Source of the DNA: Varroa destructor
Taxonomy: Eukaryota > Arthropoda > Arachnida > Mesostigmata > Varroidae
NCBI RefSeq assembly: GCF_002443255.2
Contig: NW_019211877.1
Location: 58,242-122,241, forward strand
Direction of reading: 5' to 3'
Length of the DNA stretch: 64,000 bases
The position numbers were made by a program, and so were the translations under genes. Below are positions 27,185-38,040 of this stretch, one piece after another; position 1 is the stretch's first letter; every line of letters begins with the position of its first letter. The notes beneath the pieces are model-generated. The model did not search any database and was not told the DNA's origin. It saw only the letters and a list, made by a program, of their open reading frames with translations.

Positions 27185-27210
27185 TGTTGGAAGTCTTCTG
27201 ACTTCCAACA
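27185..27210. other. hairpin, 11-bp perfect stem with 4-base loop
   Basis: TGTTGGAAGTC and GACTTCCAACA around a TTCT loop. It is compact and mixed in composition, so less likely to be chance than the AT-only palindromes. It could be part of a structured RNA or the end of a foldback element. Confidence 0.65.
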
Positions 27211-27882
27211 TCCGAGGTCGGGAAGTACTGGTGGGTTAGGCGAACAGCTAACCTAACTAAGAAGATAAGGTCAAGTGAAACTGAAAAGAAATAAATCATA
27301 GGTCAGACTGTCATTGCCATAGTAAATCCGCCTTTTAATCAGCAACCTACTGCGGTTGCCTTTTGCATGTGAGTTAAATGGTAACAGCTACCTATACAAC
27401 ATATTAATTGCCAATAAGGCTACAAGCTAGAACTCAGAATTGAGCTGCAAAAACCCAGAAGTCGTAGCATTAAATCTCTTACCAAACATTGTCATATTCC
27501 ACATTGACAATTGATTTATAAATCAAGTGTGCAAGAGCTATGTACGTCGTAATCCGCGGATCGTATTTTTTTATTGTATATACCTCTGCGAGCTACCTCC
27601 TGGCAACATTTTGCAAAATTCCCCTGTCCTGAAATAAAGTTAAATAGGCAAAATCCATATTTGTATCATATTTTTAGCTATAACGCTTTATTAGTATCTA
27701 ATTTAGAGTTCGTTACGTGATATTAGGCACATCACCGAAACGCCACGTGAGATCCTGTGAATTGAAGCTTATTACGGCGTTTAATAATACTTCGGACAGA
27801 TTTTCATGTTAAAGATTGTGTTATTATTTGATATTATCTACAAACGAAAGCCTTAGTTGAGAGTTTTATATCCTAGCAGGTT

Positions 27883-27954
27883 AATCGTTTAGCGAGGAGA
27901 GACTTAACGCATTTGCCTCCTGGTTATGCTGCGTTTGAATCCATACTTGGAGAC
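27883..27954 (+). repeat. tRNA-like segment, probably SINE or tRNA pseudogene
   Basis: A box A-like TAGCGAGGAG starts at 27890 and a box B-like CGTTTGAATCC ends at 27942. The 52-base span is close to the internal promoter spacing of a tRNA. The middle, TTAACGCATTTGCCTCC, resembles tRNA D-arm to anticodon-arm sequence. The acceptor arms do not pair, so it is not a functional tRNA. A tRNA-derived SINE head is the best explanation. Confidence 0.4.
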
Positions 27955-28086
27955 ACTGCTGCGTTCAGGACCAGCGAAACTGCCTGATGTGATCCTTGAT
28001 GCGATTCTGGATCTAAAGCTCTATCAGTTTACATCGTAATATAGATATTCTAAGAATGCACGTTATTTATATTGTAATATTACAGC

Positions 28087-28111
28087 TTATAGGTAAATAT
28101 TATAGGTAAAT
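28087..28111. repeat. short tandem duplication (period 13)
   Basis: TTATAGGTAAAT occurs twice, separated by one base. Confidence 0.8.
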
Positions 28112-29249
28112 GGAGGTTGTCTCATGACAAATAAAGCACAATAAACTAGCTACGCCTCTGTCAATTGTAGCACTTGGTGGCATTCAGGCGAATTAAGTCC
28201 TGAAGATAAATCAAGACAAGCTAACAACAATGTTCAGCACCAGTTGGGGGGTAGGATAGCACGTCGCACAGCTTGCGGCAGACGTCTAGACATATACGCT
28301 AAAGGCATGGCTCGACTGAGGCTCTCGTTACCAGATTTTGTGCAAACATCATCAAAACTATTTTCCCGCCTTCTTTTTAAACTATTTTTAGGAGTCGGAT
28401 CCCGCTATTCCGACTAGTCGGTATAACTCCTATATTTTTACGGTTTAACATAAGATTTTGTCGTGCAGTGGGAATGGTTTAGCTCTAGTTGCTAATTTTC
28501 GCTGCTTAATGTGACGTCTGATGAGTTCCTATTATCGTTCACAGTACACAGCCGCAGCTGACCTTGGAGCCAGTATCTATGAGCCTGTAACGGATAACAT
28601 CTCATTTAGCTTTATGTTCCATCAATTCAGTCGCATGCACTCGCAGGGGTAAACGCACGCAATAATCGTAGAGAATCCATTTTTTATCAGACGCACAATT
28701 CAATGCAAAGATGAATTATTGTTGTGACGCATCTTCTTTGTCGACTCTTGTCCATTTGTCCAATTTTTTCGTCGTATAACCTTTACCAACGTAAATACAT
28801 TTTATATACATCAAACCTGAGCGTCAATATTCGTACATTTTTAAATGGGTTGATTTTTATCAAAACTACGGTATAATTTTCGCAGGAATATTCGCCAGAG
28901 CTCGTGATCAAATTTAAAATGTTTCTTTTAAACCACCGGTCAGTGACGCTTCCAGTAACCAATAATTTAGCGAATGTAAGGTTTACATAGCGGATTCTCT
29001 TTGTTGGTACAGTTTCAAGATGGAACTCCTATTCATATTTCTTGACTTTCCAGTAGACTAATCTGCTAAACGTCTGAATGGCATTATCCAAGGTTTGACG
29101 GGGTACAAGTGCGTGCTGCGATACATCACACCGCGTCATTTTGAGATTTCTTACCAATCTATAAGTCTTTCGACAGTTTTAAGTTTTTGTGCGTCAAGAC
29201 GGCAGAATATTCAACTACTATAAAAACGAAAATAAGAAGTTTTTGCTCC

Positions 29250-30210
29250 ATTCTATATGTGTTGCTATATGTTATGCTGCAAAGTAAGTAATGGCCATTT
29301 TTTACCTTCAAAAGAGCATACCATTTTACTAAAGTCCTACTAACAAATGAATTTTCTGTGTGTTCTCTATCACTCTCCACGGCATGCTTCGATGTCCTGC
29401 CTAACTTGTCTATTCCTCTTCGTCAGAAATGTTTAGATTTGGTGCTGAAGACTTATTCATCCAGGTTTTGAAAGCCTTTTCGCTGTAAAATGTATGATTA
29501 CTAATTTAATTTGCCAAGGAGTGGAAAAGTTGGTAGACCGCAGACCCGGTCAAGTATTATCGTAAGGAAGGATAATTTTACCTTTCCCATTGGGTGCTTT
29601 CTCTTAGATTGCTTCGCTTGGTCATAGACAAATACTTGTTAACCCTTTTGTTCTTCTCAAGCATTTCCAAGTCTACAAGAATTGGTAAATCCCACGGAAT
29701 GCAACTCATCAACTTTTTAGGATATTGATTTATTCATATTGATTAATTCGGACCTTACGCATATCCTTCAAACCTATTTTTCCTCCTGTTTTAGATAGAC
29801 GTGGAAAAGCCACTTCTCGTCATACGTAGCAATATTGTATAGAGGCCTGTTATTGTAACTGCGCGTTGCCCGGCTCGGGGCGAGATGTTAAAAGTCAATG
29901 AAAAGTCATATTTCCTTCTACGTACCCTGACATACACAAGATCTTTTATTTATAATAAAATAAAATTAAAAAAAAAAGCATAATAATAGTAAAATACCTA
30001 TTAGTAATGCTCGGCTTACTTTCTGATTAAAGAGTTGTTTGCCATCCCAGGTCCTCACCGATCTTGGCTAACTGATCGGTGTGGGATACATTTCTCGGGC
30101 CTAAGATTCCACAATTAGATATAACAAAGCCTTTTGGGCAATTCTCTCACGGGAGTTTTCACTGTATACTGTGCAAAGGTCCCAGGCTGCTTTGAGAGCT
30201 TTTCATTTCT
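29250..30210 (-). mobile_element. mariner transposase relic, mauritiana-like (copy 1)
   Basis: Pieces on minus fall in the order of a mariner transposase. At 30198-30129, LKAAWDLCTVYSENS matches the first helix-turn-helix. At 30140-30030, a frame with NVSHTDQLAKIGEDL matches the Gly-Arg-Pro linker and following Asp-rich segment. At 29833-29770, ATYDEKWLFHVYLKQEEK matches the first catalytic Asp motif (DEKW). At about 29567-29530, PYDNT matches the second (HDNA) motif with His changed to Tyr and a stop after it. At about 29320-29262, LVKWYALLKVKNGHYLL matches the conserved C-terminal end. The total of about 950 bp approaches the usual 345-codon ORF. Several frameshifts and stops show it is dead. 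It is related to the relic at 45.3-46.1 kb. Confidence 0.65.
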
Positions 30211-31734
30211 GTAAAAAGCGAGACAAAATAGTTGTCAAGAGCTTTTCACCTAGAAATACACTTTTGCAGCCTAAATCGTACACCGTGTGGAAGCAGCGGT
30301 TGCCATGATGAAACATAACTTTTTTCTTATCGATTATAGTCAAGAAGTGTTCTTATATATATTGTCTTAATCATTTAGCCGTTTCCAAATGCACTTCATG
30401 ATCTTCTTTGCATAGGATGTAGCTCTTTTGTAAAGGGTACCGTAATTGGCCTTAAGTAACCTTATTGTAAGTTTTTTCGCTTCCTATTACCCTTTACTGT
30501 TTCTGCAAGAAAAGGGTCGCTCAATCTGAGAAAATGTTTAGCCGTGTCATATCCGGTTAATTAGCAGTTTACCTCATAAGGAATCTAGATGTTTTCTTGA
30601 TTGGCTTGATAGATGTTTTTCAACGGTAAATTTGGACGCTCCTGTATCTTCTGTAGTATGGTGACTGGTTTAATAGAGTACAGTGAGAACCTTAGCGTCC
30701 TCATAGCCAACGTATACATAGCTTGTTTTCGATATTAAGCACTTCGAAAACAAGCGAATTTCTTCACTGTGCAATACGCAGTAGTATTGAGTCCGCAGAA
30801 CTCAGATTTCCCCGCAAGTTTGAGTTAGCTCTTTACTAACTTAGCCCTTTAAAACCAATCTTAAATGTATTTTTGAGGTTTCTATCCTTAGGGATTTGTG
30901 CGACTTAACTGAAAACCACCATCACTTGACCATGGCGCCAAAAGAAAGCCGGAGGACGAACCTACAAATATGATGAACAAGCGCTTTTCTCTCTTCATGC
31001 AACCTTGATTGTGGCGCTGAAATGTAGACCAAACTTATAGGTCGTTTTAATAAAAGGGCTTAGCATAAAAGTAAACTTGAAAAACTCTACAGAACCTTTT
31101 TCACGCTCCCTTTCCTAGTTAGCTATTAACACTGGTTTCCGATATGTATACGGAAATATTTTCCTATTTCTCGCTTTAGTCTTCTGGTATTTTAAAGAGG
31201 TAGATATAAATCATTTCAAGCTACCATGTTGTTCTCGGGCCGCGTAAAAACATGCTTGACAGCGCTTAATGGTCAATACCCTCCTTCGGTTAACAAAAAC
31301 TGAACTTAAATGGAGTTAAATACAGCAGACTTACTGAAATTGTTAGAAAATGCTGTACGTACTTACTACAGGTCGGTCGTGTTTTACTCAATAGAAAGGG
31401 CTGCTGGGGACTATTCCTTGCACACAATTGCTACTTGTGATTTATTTACACGATCAATGAACACAAGCAGAAAGGTAACAAACAAAAAGCAAAAAAAACA
31501 AAAGCAGAAAGAAAACTGAACTTTTGTAGTTTTCATTCTGACTGTATTGGATAATGGTTGACTTTGTGGGAAATACTGTCTACAGGTGAAGCCATTTTAC
31601 CGGGCTTAAATCTGAGTAAAGTTATTAGCAAGGATTTGTAATATAACGTGTTAATTAAGTCACTCAGGCAGCTACTATGTTCCAGCTCATAGTAAAACAA
31701 GCTAGGTGTCACAAGTTCGTCAACGAAAACACGT

Positions 31735-31763
31735 CTGAATTTTATAGTGAAAGTAAAATTCAG
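31735..31763. other. hairpin, 10-bp perfect stem
   Basis: CTGAATTTTA and TAAAATTCAG separated by 9 bases. No context explains it. Confidence 0.6.
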
Positions 31764-32123
31764 TCTTAATCAGGAATTTGTCTATAAGGCGGCGCCATAT
31801 CAAGATAATTACACAGTGCCATGTCTCTGTCTCTGTGCTATCCGGTCTGCGGATTTATTGTGTATTTCAGTATCAGAAAAATTGCTAAGACCAGTTAATG
31901 TTTTAAAATATACCTAGGCGGACTGATGTTGTCCATCCTGTTATCTCTGGCGTTGCTGATGCGATCTTATTTAACACGGGAGCATCCGACATGCGACGTT
32001 GCTGTGCGTCACAGCGTCTCGAGTCGCGTGGCGTCTTTGATGAAACTTTCCCACACTGTTTTGCATCGAAATGTCACCTAAACAATCGGACTGATACAAC
32101 GACAACGCGATGATGGCTCCTAC

Positions 32124-32277
32124 CGTCATCTGCTTCCTTCATTTGGATCCGCTTGTCACGAGCTGTTTCGTAAACGATCAATTTGCAATTACGGCGGAAC
32201 GCGGAAATACTCATTCGAAAATAATAGGTGCTACTACGCCGTTTCGATTGGCGACTCATCTGCTGCTGCTGCCGCCT
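32124..32277 (-). CDS. candidate exon with start codon (unidentified)
   Basis: On minus, a good acceptor (TTTTGCCTATTGCAG ending at 32278) precedes four CAG units and an ATG at 32259. The frame MSRQSKRRSSTYYFRMS continues for 45 codons to a GTAGGA donor at 32123-32118. Unspliced it stays open to 32074. The islet is GC- and CpG-rich against AT-rich flanks. The peptide is basic with no domain I recognise. It could be a first coding exon of a gene extending to lower coordinates, but no further exon is identifiable. Confidence 0.2.
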
Positions 32278-33294
32278 CTGCAATAGGCAAAACGCCGTAC
32301 ACAAACATGTATATTCACACACGTCTGCCTGTGAGTGTTCCTTTACGTTCCAGTCATTTGAGTATCTGAGTTAGGATGTTTGAGCTAGTGCGTATGTGAC
32401 ACATACATACATGCAGGTTTTACTGCTTACATCAGAAAGATCTGTCTCTATGTTATATGTGTCTATGTGGTAGTTCCAGGACGAGTGAGACTACTGTGAT
32501 TGTTAAGTACCATTCGATTATGACTTCTATGCGATGCGTCTATCTCATTTCTTTTGATCGGGAGAAGGCAACCGATGTTCTTCAAGGCCAGCATGAAAGA
32601 ACCCTTCATCTAACAATATTTCCTAGCCAACCGTTATACTATCAGCAAGAACTAACGACAATAACATGCGATAGAAAAATATTACTGATATCGCTAAATT
32701 GTCATCGATTTGTTGAAGATGGTAGGAGAGATGAAAAAAAACAATACCAATCTTTTGAATGAAAAATTGAAGCCAGAGAGTTTCGAAATCTTCCAATCGA
32801 TCTAGCGTTCCTGGCTTTGGCTCATTTGAGTATCTGATTGTTGGCTTCTTGTCTATAAAACAAAGTTTTCCATACAATAACATTGTACAGCACTAGACGT
32901 CTTAGATCCAGAAGGTTTGGTGACACAAGGCTAAACAATTAGGTAACCATTGGACGGTGCAATACTATACCTGCACAAATATATTGTTCTAGCAAATTAT
33001 GATTCCAGCAATTATTAACCAAGAATTATCTCTTATATCAAATATTACATTTGCTTATTGTTGATTGCCCCAGCTTTTACGTGCGTAATTGATGCTAATA
33101 CATATACGGAACAATTTTTTTTTTGGCTTGAAAACTTAATACCTAATAAAACTTAAATTTTTTTATGGTTACAGATGAATTTTAGTAAACAGGTGCATCA
33201 AGTCGAACTATCTACGGCTGTAAGCTGATTAAGTTTCGTCAAAGAATATTGGATTTAGAGGCAATATACCGTCTATCGCTGAAAATCAATGCTC

Positions 33295-33960
33295 AGCGCT
33301 AGGGTTTACTGTTTCTCGAAGATGAGAAAGTTGGTGAAATCTGTTGAAGATTCACGAGACCACTGGACAAGGAGGTCTTCAACGAAACAATTATTCACTG
33401 CTACAATCACTTTAAGAACGATCATTCGGCACCTGAAGACCACAGAAGAGGCAGCTGCGCCTCCTCTGCAATAATTCAACAGAAGATAAATTGTCGTGAT
33501 CACTGAATCTTTTGAGCAAAACAAAGCAAGACGCTCCTTGTTGACGAGATGGAATTTCTTAAAGCGCAATTTTATGAGTTACAAGAAAAAAAAAAAACTA
33601 AAGATTGGGTTGTTCACAAACTGTGTCTAGTATAGACAGAAGCACGTGTGGAACTCCTGAGAAAATTTGCCCAACTACTGGCATCAAAGAAGCACACTTC
33701 GCCTGTGCCTCCTACCAAACAAGTACCAGATAAGATGATGGATGATATTGAATAATTTTGGATCGCAGTAGCAAATAGATTTGATCGTAAGCCGATGTCT
33801 AGAGTTGCAATTTATGTCCGGTGAAGATACGACTCGAAAATGAAGCGACTAGTGCTTCCAGATATCTTAGGTTTCTGAAGACAGAATTGCGATCGATAGC
33901 ACAGTGTGGTTACTTGGTGACCGCACTTCAACTATGCCTTGGATATACAGAATGACTCTA
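33295..33960 (+). mobile_element. possible BEL/Pao-type gag relic
   Basis: A plus-strand frame at 33300-33471 (beginning RVYCFSKMRKLVKSVEDS) and another at about 33620-33850 look like broken parts of one coding region. The second reads VPPTKQVPDKMMDD, then a stop, then FWIAVANRFDRKPMS and VAIYVR. This recalls the Pro-rich, Phe-Trp...Ser...Tyr-Leu-Arg pattern of the DUF1759-type gag segment of BEL/Pao LTR elements. The match is by pattern only. Stops and a poly-A run at about 33586 interrupt it. No LTRs were seen. Confidence 0.25.
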
Positions 33961-33999
33961 GCCTTCGTATGGTTTCAACTGATTTTTTGTCTTAAAAGA

Positions 34000-35090
34000 A
34001 GACAACTGGTGAATAACCTATCAATAATAATAATAATACGGCTAAATTTGGTAACCCCAATCACGAGTACGTAACGAGAGAAGTGGCTTCAATGTGTAAT
34101 AAAAACGGGAATCTAGTTAAGATATACAAGAATACCGTCATTCTGCCTTATGTAGATTTAAAGTTATTCTCATTTGTTGGCCAATTAAATATCTCGGAAT
34201 AACCTAGTATATATATATATACCAAAAATCTCTGGACAGTATTAAGCAGTTAGTTATTTTGTTTATTGCATATCTTTTAAGGTAGTAGGATATACGTAGA
34301 TCACTATAACAAAGAGAGAATTTAACTGTCCAACACAAAAATACCCTTATTTTATCATATAGTATAATACTACTTTATAATGCGTACCTTGAAATAGAAT
34401 ACTAACTGGCACCCTATAAGGTATTGACTACAGTGATCATTGAAAACGGTTTTCTCGAGTGACATTTTTATTGTGAAATTAATTATATATTTGTTGTGAA
34501 CCTTGGAGTAGTAAATATATAGCTATATAAGTACGCATGTGAGATAGTCAAGAGGTACGGTAAGAAATTGCCGCTCATCGAACAGATAGTTTCAATTGCG
34601 CTTTCAACATACACCACTATAATACTATACCCTATAATATCCTTCTAGTATAGTATTATAGAAATGAGAGGAGTGGTATTAGCGCGCTCCTATTAAGAAT
34701 TTATTGCTCTATACTGCGATCATCTGCGTGCGTCATGGTCCTTTAATAGATGTGATATGAGGAGTCTTCGACCAATTCAATACCATATATATATATATAT
34801 TTGGTACTGTTTTTGACCTGCTATAATTTCTTCTCGCAAAACACGTCATAAGCTTAGCTAGAAAAGTTGAGATAAAATTGTGATTTCTTTATCATATTTT
34901 AATAAAACCAAACCTTTAACAATATTAACATAGAATTAAGGGTATTGAATAATAAGACAACAAAATATAGTATTATAAATCAGCAGAATTTCTTGCGTAA
35001 CATAGATGTTAAGATAAAAAAAAGGATACCATAATGATATCAAATTCTTTTTTGGGTTTCACCATGTCCCCACATTGGGCTGTACCGATG
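34000..35090. other. very AT-rich block with (TAA)n, (TA)n and inverted repeats
   Basis: A (TAA)n run at 34022-34038, (TA)n runs near 34211-34221 and 34783-34800, and repeated words of the type TATAGTATAATACTA. No coding signal. Confidence 0.6.
34617..34661. other. 14-bp perfect inverted repeat
   Basis: CTATAATACTATAC (34617-34630) and its exact reverse complement (34648-34661), spacer 17. Just outside, ACCAC and GTGGT lie at 34613-34617 and 34673-34677 as a second, unevenly spaced pair. Confidence 0.7.
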
Positions 35091-35091
35091 T

Positions 35092-35113
35092 TTATCGTCT
35101 GAGCAGACGATAA
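35092..35113. other. near-palindrome, 10-bp arms, 2-base centre
   Basis: TTATCGTCTG / CAGACGATAA around AG. It has mixed composition and an exact match. A protein-binding dyad or the join of an inverted duplication would both fit. Confidence 0.65.
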
Positions 35114-35435
35114 CACATGTGGAAACAGAAATGCTCGTATCGTCTTATTCACACCATTGAAACACATTTTCTATCGTCATGATGCAAGTCCTTTCTTAAA
35201 AGCCAGAAACCGTATAACTTCGACCATCGGCATATAATTTGCATTTTAACAAAAAAGAAATTACGCCTTTGTTATCAAGGGTAGAAGTGGAAAACGAAAT
35301 TGGCTGTATGGGCAAGCTCCATTTCTAATAAAACTATTATCAACTCTAATACGAAACGATCTGCTATCAAACTAATTACATATCTACAAAACTGAAGGCT
35401 TATCTAGGTGAAGGGAAATAAATTTATTTATTAAT

Positions 35436-35615
35436 CTACGATGTCTTACCGTGTCGAATACCTCCAAAAAAAGTAAGGTATCTATAACCAGGCTTGACCT
35501 TGTCATTCTTGTGCCACAATTGCTCTTGGGCCATACTCACCAGTTGCGCGGTCGTGAATTTATTTTTGGTGAAGACGCCCCGTAGCTCGTCGTAGTAATG
35601 CAGAAATAAAATAAT
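35436..35615 (-). CDS. candidate exon ending at a consensus GTGAGT donor
   Basis: A minus frame of 59 codons without an early Met contains DELRGVFTKNKFTTAQLVSM followed by AQEQLWHKNDKVKPGY. After ACGACCGCGCAACTG comes a perfect donor, GTGAGT (35540-35535). An upstream T-rich run before 35600 could serve as acceptor, but a clear AG is lacking. If the donor is used, the coding part ends at FTTAQL. That recalls the start of homeodomain helix 1, but the match is too short to claim. It is also in the position where a LINE continuing from the endonuclease relic at 36.5 kb would have coding sequence. Confidence 0.2.
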   Translation of the reverse strand: MILFLHYYDELRGVFTKNKFTTAQLVSMAQEQLWHKNDKVKPGYRYLTFFGGIRHGKTS

Positions 35616-36449
35616 TTAAAGATATTACTATGGATAATCAAAGTTTCCATCTTAAAACATTACTTGGAAACTACCAAAATATTGAACCTTAAATTAAGGA
35701 TAAAGTAAACAATTGAATTGATTATTTACAGTACCTGTAATGACTACTCCCGTCTAAAAAGTAACAAGACTTCAAGGGTACCAGCCTAAGACCTCGTCAT
35801 GTAACACGTACAATATATTACTAATTTAAATCGTTAATATACGTTTATTTCTGATAGGGGCGGTGCTTCAGCGTCCACACACGACTCCGGCCGTCACAAA
35901 GACAAAGCTCCGCACCTGCGCCGGAACTGCTTTTGCAATTGTTCTTTGGTTTGCTATTGAAATTCTGAAGGTCACGGGCTTTTAATCCTTCTCTAAGATA
36001 TTTTATGCTGCGTTATCTAGCACTGTGCTTCTAACATCCATTAGTCACTAAGTTAAACATTGTAAGATACACCAACCAGTCGTTTTCGAATTGTATGCAT
36101 TTTATACAAAATCTCACTGTTGGAATGTTCGTAAAAAAAACTTACTAATTTCTCTATTTTTGATAGATTAACAACTTTCATGTATGCACAGATGCAGGGA
36201 TCATCATATTATTAGTGCTACGGAGCTTACCGGAAATCATTACTATCGCGGGTTAAAGATTTATGCATCTCGGGCACATTTCGGGCATACGTCCTTAGGC
36301 GTATCGCTTTATACTTCTGCTAGGACACGAAACGAATTCCACGCCCTCCGAAGCACAATAAGCCGACAGTGTAGTTAAACAGCAACCTTCTTAGACGAAT
36401 CGAAGACACTGAGGACTAAAGAATCTTCGTGATATTATTCGCATATTTC

Positions 36450-37100
36450 GAATGTCTATACGCTCAGATACTAAAATAACCTCATGGATCTGCCCCGGAA
36501 GCATAACTTTATTATAATCGGCGCATGCAGCATCCGTAATAAGCCAGAGCGTGCCGAAGGGAGCTGTTACGGGTTAAATCGAGCAGGTGAAGTCGAGCAT
36601 TGAAATTATCGCCGACGATAAAGGAAGAAATGAAAAATGTCACAGCTTCCATGCCGCCGACCAGTTTCAGAAGCAAAGCGAGCCTCGATTCTGTCTTTTC
36701 AGGCCATACGGATGGCGCTATAACTAAGCTGATATGAAGCTATCTTATTGCTATTATGTCGTCCTCCATAAAGAAAGAAAAGTGGTCTCCAGCTTGATCA
36801 GAAAAGTGATACCCCTCAACCACCTCGTGTGAATAGGATCGAACAACTAGGATGCTGAACGGATTGAATGCCCAGCTTTTTGTAGGTACTAAGATATCCG
36901 AGTCAGTGTTGCGCACGTGAGAAGTTCTGAAGGTGCAGCCGGCTCACGGTTCCGCTAGGTAATACTTGACGCCTCCAACGATCCCGGATCAGTTTCGTAC
37001 TCCAGTTGTGGTCCGGGAGTTCGTTACAACAGCGAAGGATACTGCAACTGCTAGCAGCCCGCCCGTTCACCGCCGTAGACCATAGTCCTGACCCCATAGA
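36450..37100 (-). mobile_element. non-LTR retrotransposon relic, endonuclease domain (R1/Jockey-like)
   Basis: Reading minus from about 37000 down: a frame with TKSWAFNPFSILVVRSYS, then EVVEGYHFSDQAGDHF and EDDIIAI, then GGMEAVTFFISSF. It ends in IVGDNFNARLHLLDLT (about 36618-36571), the decayed form of the apurinic-type endonuclease motif V-x-G-D-F-N-A-R with one inserted Asn, followed by RNSSLRHALA. The order and spacing fit the N-terminal endonuclease of R1/LOA/Jockey-type ORF2. The frame is shifted several times. Reverse transcriptase sequence was not recognised downstream, so it is a fragment. Confidence 0.5.
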
Positions 37101-38040
37101 GCTATCAGTGAATCATTTTAGATCTAACCGATTACCGGTTCTTGCTGTGATTGGAGGCGGCGGGTCTTCTTCCTACTCTGTTAATCTCGTTTATTTGATG
37201 ATGATTTGCCCACTGATTCATTGTTGCGTGACTGCAGAAGGGGCTTAATCTTACCGCTGGTACAGATCTAGTGCCTCTGTGTCGATTGTCACTCAAGCCT
37301 CAAGCTTAAAAGTCTATAACTATCATAAATGCGTTATGTCTGATCTTCTCCACCATTTCTGAAATCGGACCGACCAACAATTTAGCATTGCATGATGATG
37401 GAGGATGATAGGGTGGAAAAGGCGGCATTTTCGACAGTTAATTTTGAAACCAGAATATTATTCGGCATTATTGAATTCTATTTAAAAGATAAATCATATT
37501 TAGCCCTTGATCGGGAACAATGCGGCTTCACCGCCAGCATTTCTAGTGTCGGTACGAGTTTCTTCTATTTGAAAAGCTTCATCTACTCATGTTAACTCTA
37601 TGCTTATTCAGGTTCGGCTGAATCGCCAGTGTCATCCCTCCACCTCTGCTGTTAGCACCGTTGGCATGATCTTGGGAAGTACTATTTTCAGCTCTGGTCC
37701 GGGTGGCTACACGATGCCATCGCTAACACTATTTTCTCGGTTAAGGCTCAGTAGTCGAGCTGTTTTTTTTCTATTCAGCAACTTACTAGAACTCGCTGGT
37801 TACCTTTGGGACACTAGGAGATAAAAACAGAATATAATACGTTGATACCACCATTCCGCGAGCTGGACGTAGAGTCTGTTGGATCCGTTTTGGCATCAGT
37901 CCTATAAGTAACATGAAAGATATCTAGTACAAGACGTAGTATGAGTATCTGAATGCTTGATTTGCACCTACAGCACACAGTATGAATAGTGACGCATAAT
38001 GCTTGACAGTGACGACCAGGCTGAGACAGCACAGCATGTG
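37101..38040. other. likely 5' part of the LINE relic
   Basis: Minus-strand sequence upstream of the endonuclease fragment. A segment at 37691-37727 is shared with 51181-51220 (plus reading GPGGYTMPSL versus GPKGYTMLSL; minus reading SDGIV-PPGP versus SDSIVYPFGP). In both places it lies upstream of a minus-strand endonuclease relic, so it probably belongs to the same element family. Plus frames at 37392-37595 and 37600-37824 are open but have no other support. Confidence 0.35.

Larger units (their letters stand above)
30211..33280. other. AT-rich DNA with one GC-richer islet
   Basis: Mostly interrupted frames. A 69-codon plus ORF with ATG at 31310 (MELNTADLLKLLEN, ending in a Lys/Gln-rich tail) has no recognised family. 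The GC-richer islet at about 31,900-32,330 carries the exon candidate at 32124-32277. Confidence 0.45.
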
